A stretch of 64,000 nucleotides of DNA from positions 372,001-436,000 of the forward strand of contig NW_026946366.1 of the NCBI RefSeq assembly GCF_035222375.1, written 5' to 3'. How positions within the stretch are numbered: the first letter of the stretch is position 1; every line of letters begins with the position of its first letter. Positions 43,277 to 53,957 of this stretch are shown in pieces. The stretch is from Podospora pseudocomata (lineage: Eukaryota > Ascomycota > Sordariomycetes > Sordariales > Podosporaceae). Under the pieces are notes generated by a model that did not search any database, was not told the origin of the DNA, and worked only from the letters and a program-made list of their open reading frames with translations. Both the position numbers and the translations under genes were made by a program.

Positions 43277-44898
43277 ATGGTGAAGCTCGAAGATATTGCC
43301 GGTCTCGGTCTGCTACAGGCACCACCAAAGTAGGAGCAAGTCTCTCATCAATTCCAATGAAAAACATCACTAACTTGTGCGCCCTAGAACCGACTTCAAG
43401 AACACCGACCTGGAGAGAGCCCCTTCCAACTACAAGTCACTCAATACATTTGCGCTGCCCAAAGCCCGACAATACCAACAACAGTTTGCCGATATATACT
43501 TCCTACGCCTGACCAAGATCAAACCTGCTGTGGAACAGATCGCTCACGAAGCATGGGATGATACAGTGCTGGGAGGTGAAAATGCAAAGAAGGTCGAGCG
43601 GGTTCTCGATGTGCGCCAGGGAGAGCTGTGCTGGGTGGCAGGGACGGTCTACATGGACATGCCCCTGAAGCCAAGTATTCTCGAGGACGTGTCCAAAGAC
43701 GCAAGCCGCCCTCTGTCTCTGTGTGAGATTCATGTTGACTTCAGGCTAACATGATACTCAGCGCTGGATTTCAGCCCCGACCTCTGTCGGCCACTACTAC
43801 TCGGAAGATGGCAAGGACCAAGTCATGCTCGAAGACGACTCCGGTCGCATCAGACTCGTTGGCGAACCCCTCAAGAACTACTTCCTGGTGACTGGCTGCA
43901 TCATCGCCGTCATGGGTACAGAGAATGCCAACGGTGAATTCGAAGTGATTGATCTCAAGTTTGCCGACCTTCCACCACAACCACCACGGTGGGCCCTGTC
44001 CGACAAGAAACCCAAATCTGAAGATGTCTCCATGGTTGATGTTGGTTCTCCCTCCAAAAAGATCGCCATCATATCAGGCCTTGAGTTCTCGGGATTTTCT
44101 ACAGCCTACAGTGCCGAGTTGAAAGTCCTGAGAGAATTCCTTGCTGCCCAAGCCCTCGACCCAGAGACACAATCCAACGAACAATCCAAGATCTCTCGCC
44201 TGATAATAGCAGGCAACTCCATCGCCGAAGCCAGTTCCTCAGACCCTCACTCCAACAACCCCAACACCAAGACACACGCCAAGAAATACGGCTACGACGC
44301 CTCCTCATACAATCCCGCCCCGTCGCAACTCCTCGACTCCTTCCTCAACGAGCTTCTCCCTAGCTTACCAATAACCCTGCTCCCTGGCGCCAACGACCCC
44401 GCCAACATCTCTTATCCTCAACAACCAATCCACTCTGCCATGTTCCCCGAGTCCAGGTATTATGGCCCAACACCTACCCATCCTGACCAGGCAGGGTGGC
44501 TAGACGCAACAACCAACCCATTCGAATCAGAAATTGAAGGCTGGCGCGTGCTGGGCACTTCTGGTCAGAACCTGGATGACATCTGCAAGTACATCGAGGA
44601 CCCAGATCGCCTCGGCCTGATGGAGGCCATGTGCAGGTGGAGGTGTTCTGCCCCTACCGCCCCAGATACACTCTGGTCATATCCATTCCAGGATGACGAG
44701 CCATTCGTCATGAAGGAGTGCCCACACTTGTACTTTGTGGGTTCGCAGCCAAAGTTTGGCAGCAAGGTCATTGAGGGGCCGGACGGGCAGATGGTCAGGT
44801 TGGTTTTGGTGCCAAAGTTTAGTGAGACGAAAGAGGTGGTCTTGGTTGATACCGAGACGTTGGACGTAAGTTTGGTCAGACTTTCGGCCGCATCGTAA
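43277..44898 (+). CDS. DNA polymerase delta small subunit POLD2 (Cdc1/Pol31)
   Basis: Second subunit of the replicative DNA polymerase delta. Three exons (43277-43329, 43388-43700, 43762-44898) give 500 residues. The N-terminal block YQQQFADIYFLRLTKIKPAV and the OB-fold region (VLDVRQGELCWVAGTVYMDM, SGRIRLVGEPL) precede the phosphoesterase-like fold (KIAIISGLEFSG, RLIIAGNSIAEAS, LLPGANDPANISYPQQP, HLYFVGSQPKFG), which is inactive in this family. Intron 2 uses a GC donor (GAC|GCAAGC) at 43701; GT alternatives break the conserved SKD-RWISAP join. A GTAAGT near 44871 might be used as a last intron that changes the final residues. Start 43277 is set by homology-like spacing; upstream frame is open but not protein-like. 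Confidence 0.92.
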
Positions 44899-45421
44899 GA
44901 CTAGAGGAAGATATTTTATATTAGCGTTGTTAGCATAGCCGGAGGATGAGACTTGGGAATCTAAATATGGCAACCTCACCAGAATTTGAGGATGTCGATT
45001 CATCTTGTTCCTGGGGTCTAATCACGTCCCGTTCGTCCCAATCTCGTGACAAACACTCACGGGAAATACCAAGTTAAATCAAGGCAATTTTCATTGTTAT
45101 TATCAATTCTTGCCATCCCCATCAACGTCTTGAGGTCTTGATATCCTCAAATCATGGTTGCCTAGCAACTGTCATGCCTTGACCATTCAGGGGGCCTGTT
45201 GAGCAACTGATAACCCACGAAGCAACCAAAGTGATGCATGAAACTCCGTGACCGAACGCCCTGTTTTCCCGAACCGGATGCCTCGTTTGATAAAATCAAC
45301 GCCCCATGTCCCATTTTTGATGCCTGATAATGTAGAAACAATGCGTCGAAACAAAACCTCAACGCGTAGAGATGATAAGCCAAAGCCTAAAAATAATAAA
45401 CTTATGCCCGTTAGCCCCCTT
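44899..45421. other. Convergent spacer between POLD2 and the SIM-protein gene
   Basis: About 520 bp between two 3' ends. It holds a perfect RFX X-box-like palindrome at 45157-45169. No gene recognised. Confidence 0.5.
45157..45169. promoter_or_regulatory. RFX X-box-like palindrome GTTGCC-T-AGCAAC
   Basis: Matches the RFX consensus GTNRCC-N(0-3)-RGYAAC in full with a 1-nt spacer. It lies 259 bp past the POLD2 stop in a convergent spacer, so it is not in an obvious promoter. The window itself encodes an RFX protein at 7.3 kb. Confidence 0.4.
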
Positions 45422-45547
45422 TCAGATCCGGAAGCACTTCCACCCGCCCCCGACCTTGTCAATGCTGATGACCAAGCTCTTCAGCCTTCTGGAAAGGGGA
45501 ATGTCCTTGATCTCGACCCAGTCCTCCTCCTCCTCCTCCACCACCAC

Positions 45548-45591
<44 letters not shown>

Positions 45592-47590
45592 AGCTGTCGT
45601 CATCACTGTCGCTCTCTTCATCGCTGTCCGTGTTGTCATCATCGTCATCCTCCTCATCACTGTCCTCCTCTTCCTCACTCTCCGCGTCACTATACTCCTC
45701 ATCATTACTATCCTCCTCCTCCTCCTTCTCCTCCTCCTCCTTCTCCTCCTCCTCCTTCTCTTTCTCCTCCTCCTCCTCCTCCTCCCTAACCTTCTTCCTC
45801 AACTCAACAACATCCTTCCGGGTCGGATCCAAATCATCATACCCATCCACATCAAACTTTTTCTCCATCCTCTTCCTCTCCTCTTGTCTTAATCTCTCGG
45901 CCTCCTCCACCGTCTTCCACAACCCCCCCCTCATCCCCAACTTGACCACATTCTCAGGCATCTCACAAGCCTCCTCAATCAACCTCCTCAGCCTCCCCAA
46001 ATTCTCCTCCGCCCTCCTCCCCCTCTCCACCCTCGCCTGTTTGATGATCTCATCATTTTCCCACCCCTCCCCCACCACCCCCTCCCGTCTCAGCCTCTCC
46101 ATCTCCCTCCCCACCCACCTAAGATCAATCCCCATCTCTAGTGCCCACCGCCTGGGCCTGACCGCATCCTCCTCCTCCCCTTCCTCTTCCTCACCCTCGG
46201 TCTCATCCTCCTCCTCCCCGTCAATCAAATGACTGTTCACATTAACCCCCACCCTCAAAAAATCCACCTCCACCCCCCTCAACGCCCTCATAACCGGCGC
46301 GTTCCGTCCAAACAAACTCACCACACTCAGATGCCTCCCTTCCCCCTCCCTTTCATACAAAGGACTAAGCCTCAAAACCAACTCCCTCAACCTCAACCCC
46401 CTCAGTTTCTCGAGCGCACGCCTCAAAAGATTAGCATACTCCCCCCCCGTCCGGTTCCGCTCCATCTCAATCTCCACCTGTCTTACCAAGCTCCCGTAAC
46501 GGGACCAGTCAATCCTGTTTCTCTGCCCGTCTCTTCTGCTTCTTGCCGCTCCACCTGTGCGGGCAGCGCTTGGGTCGCGGAGGAGATAGCTGAAGGTGTT
46601 CTCCCCGTAGAGGATTTGTATGCCCTGGGCAAAGCTTTGTTTGTTAACTAGGAGGATTCCGATTTCGATTGAGAACTCCCGTTCGGGCTCCTCCCCCATC
46701 GCCAGTACGGCGCGTCGGGGGGTGGGAGGATTGCGAGTGCGGGTGCGGCGGGGGGGGGCGCGGATGACTTCTTGGAAGAGGTCTTTGACGGGGATGGGTT
46801 TGGGGGAGACGAGAAGGTGGCGGTAGATTTTGGTTAGGATTTCTAGGGGGAGGGTTTGGAGGTGCTTTGGTTTTTGCGGTTCGGGACTCGGGGCGGGAGA
46901 GGGTTCAACCACCGGAGCAGGGGGACGGGGTTGGGGACGAGGCTGGGGACGACGGGGATGGGAATATCGCTCCCCCAGCAGGGCATGAATCTCCCACCTC
47001 AAATCATCACCCGTTTCTTCCTCTGGCTCGTTTTGGTCCTGATACCGGGTGGTGGTGGTGCGCTGCCTTTTCGGGGCACGAGGGAGAGGGGGAGGAGAGG
47101 GGCTGGTGAGGTCGATGATTTCAGAGCCCCTGTTGACACCAACGCCGGGGGGGCGGGCAACGATGGTATCGCCATCAGCACCATCAACAAGGTCGATTCG
47201 CCGTTTGACAGCCATGCCGCTTCTCCTGACAGACCGAATCGACCGACTGGACCGCCGACCACCACCACCACCGCCACCCTCTTCGTCATCGCTAATAACA
47301 ATAACGGGCGGCGACGACGAGGACAACAACGACTGCTCATTCCTGACCCCCATCTCCACAGTCCGCTGCTGCTCAAAGATCCATCTGGCAAACTCTATGC
47401 TCTGGAGATTCGGTGCAGCAGCGGAGTGACCAGGGGGGTTGTTTCTAAAGCTGCTGCTGCTGCTGGAGCTAACATTGCTGCCGCCCGTGATCCTAGCCCC
47501 AGCCCCGGAGGAGGAGGGGGGCATATTTCTCCCGCCCGGAGTGTTGTTGGTGCCTCCCTGCCTGTGGGAGGCGATAAATCGAAACGACAT
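45422..47590 (-). CDS. F-box-like protein with SUMO-interaction motifs and acidic tail
   Basis: Function unknown; 722 residues in one exon. Start 47590 (MSFRFIASHRQGG) was preferred over 47692, which adds 34 residues of no clear character. About residues 96-104 read VIVISDDEE and 158-163 EIIDLT; both have the hydrophobic core plus acidic or Ser/Thr flank of SUMO-interaction motifs. A weaker one (RIDLVDGADGD) lies at 130-140. A basic stretch PKRQR follows. From about residue 247 comes LPLEILTKIYRHLLVSPKPI, then IEIGILLVNKQSFAQGIQILYGENTF, the pattern of fungal F-box-like/2EXR proteins. The last 150 residues are long Glu runs, then Asp/Ser runs (poly-Asp from 45550-45591), ending in KSLVISIDKVG. 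The acidic tail suggests a nuclear, histone- or ribosome-binding protein. Its partners are not shown. Confidence 0.7.
45550..45591. repeat. (ATC)n triplet tract encoding poly-Asp
   Basis: About 14 perfect triplets; on the minus strand they encode a run of Asp in the acidic tail of the SIM/F-box-like protein. Confidence 0.9.
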
Positions 47591-50122
47591 GTCGGCTTGT
47601 GCTTGGGGGCTGAACTTGCTGTGTTTTTGCTGTGTCCTTTGGGGTGGGATCAATGTGTGTTGATATGAGAACCGCCAGATGTCATACGACAAGCTGAGTG
47701 ACCTCTCTTCTTGGTATCAATCCAATTGATATGATGCTGATAGCTTCGTAGTGAAGACCACTATGGTGTTTAGTCTGCCGGGAGAGATGGCAGTGGGCTG
47801 GTGCCAGGCTTGTCAAATAGACTGGACCACTTCTCGACGCTGAGCTGCCCAGAAAGATCAGTAAAACTGCTACCAAACACTTGCACACATCCTGCATACC
47901 TCTTCGTTGATAATAATTATATTCTCTTGTTAAGCCGTTGAGTATGTCTTGCCGCCAATATCAATTGCCCAGGATAACCCGTTGATGTCTCGCTAGTAGA
48001 AAAGCCTGCTGTGCAAAAAGACGGGAAAAAAATGAATTGAGTCCAGAGAGAAAAAATCTCTGCTGAAGTGATATGTGAAGAAGAGCAAGGAAGCGAGTGA
48101 AAACCGGTAGATTAAAATGCGGGCTATCGGCTTGCTCCGCGAGACCCGCGCTGGGGTGAGTTTCGCCGTGTTGTGCAGACTTGAATCCTGACTGATGTGA
48201 ATTCGTGTCGCCGAGCCCCTTTTAATCAGGTCAAAGACGATCTTCCAGGGGAAAAAGGGGGTTTTTGCCTGCTGTTTCTGGAAGGTGGCTGGTGGTGTGG
48301 AGCTGTGTACCTAGGTAAGGGGTTATTGTGTAAAAGGGGTTGTTTGATCGGTGACACTTGACGTGTGTATTGGAAGACGATGATGATAGGAGGTGCTGTT
48401 ATGAATGCTGACAGTCAGGAATGGAGTGGTATGTCCTGACCAGAGCACAAGAAAGCACCTGGAGTGTGTATTGATGGTTAAAAGAAAAGGGAAGAGTGGT
48501 GATGGGTGCTGTGGAAGAGTTAGTTTTTTGGGTCAAGGTTGAGATGAAAAGGATGGATAGATCACAGTCAACGAAAGTAAAAAAAGAACAGTTCGCCAGG
48601 TCAGGGTCAAAGCTAGTAGATAAAGATAAAGCATGTGCCTGCCATCTTGACCTTGAAAGGTGTTCCTGGATCAAGGAGCCACATATGATAGCTGTGCTGT
48701 GAAAAAGCTTGGTTGGCAGGCGGAAAATAGCTTCGATGGTGATTGCTTGTAAAAGGGGGGGTGGACAAAAAGGGGTGATAAAGGGAAGCTTGGGCTGTAT
48801 GAATGTCAAATGTAGGCCAGGGCTGGACCAGGAATGGAGTAGGAGCCACCACGTCCTCTGCAGAATCGGGTTGAGTGTAGGTGTGCTGGACTCTGGGCGA
48901 CGTTGAATCCAGAAATCCATCCCAACTTTGTAGCTCAGGAAAAGAGCCTCAACTTGCCTTCAAATTGCTCTTGCCAGATATGGCTCTGGGGAAGGAGCGA
49001 GCCAAGTCAGCCAGCCACTGATAGCAAAGGCCATATCAAATCTTGTTTTGACCACAAAGAAACGGAGATATGATCTGAAGTGCGGAGTTTTCACGAACCC
49101 CGCCAGAGCTCACAGGTCGGCCCTCTTCACCATGTGCTCACACCAGGCGGCCCGCTTGAGCGCCTTTGCTCCGGGTCAGCTCGGCGGCGGCATTCTCCAT
49201 GACGGCCACCGTTTTTCGTGTTTGATCTCTGCATACACAGAACAGGAGAAGGAGATGGATCTCTCAAAGTCGATGGATTGGGTATCCAGGCATTTCGGCA
49301 GGGCTATCTTTGTCGACATGTCGACATGTTTTGACTCTTTTTGTAAAGAAGCAAACTACATGTGTCCACTTCCCGACTCTCATTCTTCAGCATCCATCAA
49401 CACCAGTAGCACACAGGCTCGGAGCTTCTCTTTAACGTGGGCAAGCACAATTCTCGCAGTCTGCCACTAGAAAACTGACACATGTCTTTCCATCCACTCA
49501 GGGGCTCAGGGGTAAACACCACCTTACTAGCAAACCCCGTTGCCAGGGCAAACCTCCCAACTACCCACACCATAACCCTCCAAACCCACCTCGACATCGA
49601 CCAGAACAACAGCCCTATCGATATCACCTCTTCACCCTCAACCACCAACACGAACCCAAACCTCTAACCCCCTCTTGGCATCCGTATCCAACCCCCGTCC
49701 CCCAAACTCCCGCCAAGACCCCTACACAGCATCATTACGCGTCACCCTCCCACGCATGAACCACTCCCCCGGCACCTCAACACCAAACTGCTCAAAAATC
49801 TCACGATGAACCCACCCATCATGGCTTTGTTGCACGACATTGGTACAAGAAGAAGCCTTTCCAGGCAACCGTATTTCGACTCCTGCCAAGAGATATAGCT
49901 TTAGATACGATGGGGAATAAAAAAGTTGCCATGGAGCAGGGGTCTTGTGCTTTGGGGTTGGGCACAAAAACAAAATGAGCAGGTGTATGCACGCGGCTTT
50001 TGCATCTTGGTCGCCGGACACATAAGATAGGGTAGGAGCGGCTTTTCCATTGACAGCACGTTGTTCCCGGTGGTCTGGCCATTTCTCAGGCCCGACTCTG
50101 TGCCCACCGACAACTAGTCGCG
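47591..50122. other. Long gene-poor region
   Basis: 2.5 kb with no gene I can support. It lies between two divergent starts (SIM-protein on the left, GNT1-like on the right). A protein-like stretch on the minus strand at 49722-49830 (HREIFEQFGVEVPGEWFMRG, then a stop) may be a relic of a gene, but no upstream continuation is found. Plus-strand frame 49482-49667 is similarly short and unassigned. Confidence 0.4.
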
Positions 50123-51420
50123 ATGCTCCTCTCCCGCCGAATCATCACCCTCACAGCCGTCCTCGGCTTCATCGTCGTTGTCTCGTTCTTTACAGTCAAA
50201 TACGACGGCCATGTCGCCCTGGAATCAGCGGCAAGGTCGCTGACGGGGCAGGAAAAGAAACCTGCGTTTTCAACGATACAGAATGTGGTCTACAACCGGA
50301 CAAGAGTGCAAGAGGAGGCCAAGTTTGCCTATGTGCAGTACACCACCGATCTGGATTACCTCTGCAATGCCGTAAGTTTTTACTTTTTTTCTTTTTTTCT
50401 TCCTTTTTTTTTTTCTTTTTTTTCTCTCTTTTTTTCTTTTTTTTTCTCTTTTTTTTTTCTTTTTTTTTTCTTTTTTTTTCTTTCCTCTGTCCTCAGGAAC
50501 ATAGGGAAAGTGGGTGTGCTGACTGAAAGGAAAAGATGATCAACTTCTCCCGACTAAAAGAATTCAACACAAAACACCAGCTCGCACTGATCTACCCCGA
50601 CACATGGAACTCCGAGGGCAAATCAGCCGTCTCCGCGAGGCGATTCCGCATCATGAACAAGATCAGAACCGAATACCCGCACATCAACCTGCACCCCTCC
50701 CCCGTGCTGCAGCTCCCAAACGGTGATGCCACCTGGGGAGCTTCCATCACAAAGTTCCACGCCTTCTCCCTGGTCGACTACACTCGCGTATTAGCATTTG
50801 ATTCAGACACGCTAGTGCTGAACAACATGGACCACTACTTCGAGGCGCCGAGGGCGGTTCTTGCCGTGCCGAGGGCGTATTGGTTGGGGGATCTGAGGAA
50901 TACTTCTCTCTCCATCAACGAGCAGATTCTGGGATCGCATGTCATGTTGTTGGAGCCGAACACCAGGCGCCATGACAGGATCGTCAAGGACGCCATGGAC
51001 TCGGGGGAGTTTGACATGGAGGTGGTGAACAGGCTGTTTAAGGGCTCGGCGATGATCCTGCCGCACCGGGGACTGGCGTTGCTGACGGGGGAGTTCAGAT
51101 CAAAGGACCATTCGAGGTACCTGGTCGGTGAAGGGGAGGATGGGGAGGATGGGGAGCAGTGGGACGCGGTTGCGGAGGTCAAAAGAAGCTTTCTGGTCCA
51201 TTTTAGCGACTGGCCGTTGCCAAAGCCCTGGATGTTCCATACTGATCGGCAGTGGAGGGATGCGCTGCCGAGCTGTGAGGAGGCGGAGAAGGAGGAGGAG
51301 AGGAGGAGAAAAAGAAGGGGAAGGGGGGAGGACGACTGCCCTGACAAGCTGGTCTGGAGGGGGTTCTATGAGGAGTATGACCGGGAGAGGAGGGCAAAGT
51401 GCGGGTTCATTGATGGGTGA
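50123..51420 (+). CDS. GNT1-like N-acetylglucosaminyltransferase (GT8-type)
   Basis: Type II Golgi membrane glycosyltransferase resembling yeast Gnt1 (glucose N-acetyltransferase). Two exons (50123-50371, 50536-51420) give 377 residues. The signal anchor is LSRRIITLTAVLGFIVVVSFF. The catalytic domain shows KFAYVQYTTDLDYLCNA, WGASITKFHAFSLVDYTRVLAFDSDTLVLNNMDHYFE (DSD as the metal motif) and EPNTRRHDRIV. VHFSDWPLPKPW carries the late His typical of GT8. The intron is odd: donor GTAAGT, then a 106-nt pure C/T tract, then a normal CAG acceptor at 50496 that would give a stop after nine codons. The productive acceptor is AAAAG at 50535, joining NA to MINFSRLKEF. The C-terminus is rich in Glu/Arg. 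No membrane anchor is found at the C-terminus. Confidence 0.88.
50383..50488 (+). repeat. 106-nt pure pyrimidine tract in the GNT1-like intron
   Basis: Only C and T, mostly T-runs of 5-10 broken by single C. On the opposite strand it is a pure purine tract. It is much longer than a splicing polypyrimidine tract needs. Confidence 0.95.
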
Positions 51421-52412
51421 GGGGGATGCGAATGTTGAACAGCTGGATCGAACACCTGGACTTGGCGTGTGTCAGCAAAACTGGTGTTTGGTCACGGTGA
51501 CATTTTGGCCAACCAGACACCAAAATTCGCAATCGTGTCGTTGTCGAGGCTCATGCTGAGGCCACGGTAGTATCTCATGCAAGGGCAGTTTGCAGCTTGC
51601 TGACGTGACAAGACAAGACCAATGGCATAGGGCGCGGACTGTACATGCTGTGCAGGAAGAGTACATGCCGATTGCAACATTTCTGTTCCCAAACCAACAA
51701 ATCCAACACCTGCCTCAACGGCCACCGATGACAGGTTGGAGATTGGAGATTGGAGACAGGGGAAGGAAGAAAAGTTGGAGAATGTGGACCGAAAAAAAGG
51801 GAGTTTGGACTCTTGGAGAAACAAACCCCGGTAATAAGCGGACTGGTCCACTCTTCCCGTGTTTGACACCGCCCGACAAAACAACGGTTGACACCAGCGG
51901 TGCTAAAAATTGATCACGCCCTGCCGACTAGGGGACTTTTCCGAAAAAGGCGGAGGGTCTGTGAGTATCCTGTGTAGCAGCCAACCTGTCACGGGATGTC
52001 ACCCCCTCTGGAATCCATCAGGTAATAGCGGGAAAAGCTGGAAAAAGCTTCTAGATCACAAGATCACGCTTCTAGCCTGGGTGAAACAAGCGGTTGGCTA
52101 ATTGTGTCGTTTTCGCAATGCCGAAACATGCACGGAATCGACGAGAGAAGAACGGTGAGATGTGTACAGAGTAATGTACAGAGCACCTTGATGGCGATTG
52201 AAGGCTTTGAGAAACTTATAAAAGGACCAATGGCCCGGGAGCGGACTCGGGAGAGGAAGGGAACAAAGATTCATGATCACAGCCGACTCGCTGTCTTGAC
52301 TCGGGATATCTGAAGTTTTGAACTGGTTGAAAGCTTACCTCCTTATCACACCTTCTTATCATATCAATCTTATCAGTTGCCCGCCTACTTATACCTACGT
52401 TACTCAATCAAG
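51421..52412. other. Intergenic region, nothing recognised
   Basis: About 990 bp between the GNT1-like gene and the dehydratase start. It contains the dehydratase promoter and leader (TATAAA at 52217-52222). No coding frame with protein-like content is seen. Confidence 0.4.
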
Positions 52413-53671
52413 ATGGATTTCCCACGCCCCCTTTCCATTCATGCTCCCTTCCCCTATCCGACAAACACCACCAAGACCACTCCCATCGTCACCATGGCCT
52501 CCATTCCCACACCTGCGCCCTCTCCTCCCCCATCCACCAAGGGGACAACCACCACCACCACCACCACCACCACCACCACAGCCCAAGACACCCTCCAGCC
52601 ATGGATCGAAACCCCCCTCATCTACTCGGCCCAAATGTCCCGCAACGCCGGGTGCAACATCTACCTCAAGCTAGAGAACGTCCAACCCTCTGGGTCGTTC
52701 AAGTCCCGGTATGTTTCTCCCTTCCCCCTTATCCCCCGCTTGCCTTGTTCATACCGCTAACCCTCCTCCCTAGCGGAATCGGCAACATGATGCTCGAAGC
52801 CTCCCAATCCACCCCCCCAACAACAAAAACCCACTTCCTCTGCTCCTCCGGCGGCAACGCCGGCCTGGCCTGCGCAACCACCTCCCTCTCCCTCCCCAAC
52901 AGCACCGCCACCATCGTCGTCCCCCTCTCCACCTCCCCCTTCATGGTCCAAAAGCTCAAAGACGCCGGCGCCCAAGTCGTACAGAAAGGTCAGTCCTGGA
53001 TCGAAGCCGACACTTTTCTCCGCGAGGAACTTCTCGCCAAGGACACCCCCGGTGTGGAGAATGTTTACGTCCCCCCGTTTGATCACCCTGCCATCTGGCG
53101 CGGGGCTTCTACCCTGATTGATGAGGTGGTTAGGCAGATGCCAGAAGGCCAAAAAATGGATGCGGTGGTTTGTAATGTTGGAGGGGGCGGGTTGGCGAAC
53201 GGTGTCTGCGAGGGCGTTCACAAGCATGGGTTGGAGGATGGGGTCAAGGTTGTGGCGCTTGAGACCGAGGGGGCGGATTCGTTGTTTCAGAGCACGCTCA
53301 AGGGGGAGTTGGTCACGCTGGAGGGGATTACGAGTTTGGCGACGAGCTTGGGCGCTAGGACGGTCAGTGAAAGGACGTGGGAGTGGTATCGGCAGATGAA
53401 GGGGGGGTTTGTCTCGGGGGTCGTGACGGATAAGGAGGCTGCGGAGGCGTGTGTTAGGTTTTTAGATGAGGGACGGGTGATGGTTGAGTTGAGCTGTGGG
53501 GCGACGCTGGCGGGGGTGTATAAGGATCAGGGGAGGTGGTTGAGAGAGCAGGTTGGGAAGGGGGTGTCGGATGAGGAGTGGAAGGGGAAGAACGTGGTTG
53601 TTGTTGTTTGTGGGGGGAGTAACGTGAGTTGGGAGATTTTGGAGGGGTATAAGAAGACTTTTGGGTTTTGA
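52413..53671 (+). CDS. L-serine/L-threonine dehydratase (CHA1-like, PLP)
   Basis: PLP enzyme that deaminates Ser/Thr to pyruvate or 2-oxobutyrate. Two exons (52413-52708, 52774-53671) give 397 residues. After a Pro/Thr-rich N-terminus with a poly-Thr tract come IYLKLENVQPSGSFKSRGIG (Lys is the PLP anchor), SSGGNAGLACA (phosphate cup), the Gly loop VCNVGGGGLANG, and the C-terminal VVVCGGSNVS. The N-terminal 60 residues are longer than in yeast Cha1. The coding strand switches abruptly from C-rich to G-rich near 53090. The start was chosen at 52413, which is preceded by a clear leader; a second ATG at 52495 is in frame. Cytosolic; no targeting sequence is obvious. Confidence 0.93.
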
Positions 53672-53957
53672 TTTGACACAAAATGACGGTAGTAACGGGT
53701 TTGGGATGGGAAAAATTGACTGGGTTTTCTTTTTGGATCTGTTTTACGAGCAAAATAATATAACCGTTGAATTGAGAGTATCATGGCTTGTTTCTTTTGA
53801 GATATGAAGTGTGTGGAACTGGCGGTGCCTCACGCAGCCACTCGCTCACACATTCGTTGATCCCCACAAAAAACTGTTTCTGCCGCTCACTCACTTGATC
53901 ACCTTCTCACACAAGCCCTCACAACACACCATCACCTATCACTTTTCAACCGCCAAA

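Noticed and set aside
16730-49740. Other single ACGCGT hexamers (for example near 16730, 36478 and 49735)
   Set aside because: Isolated hexamers are expected by chance in 64 kb and are not near replication genes.
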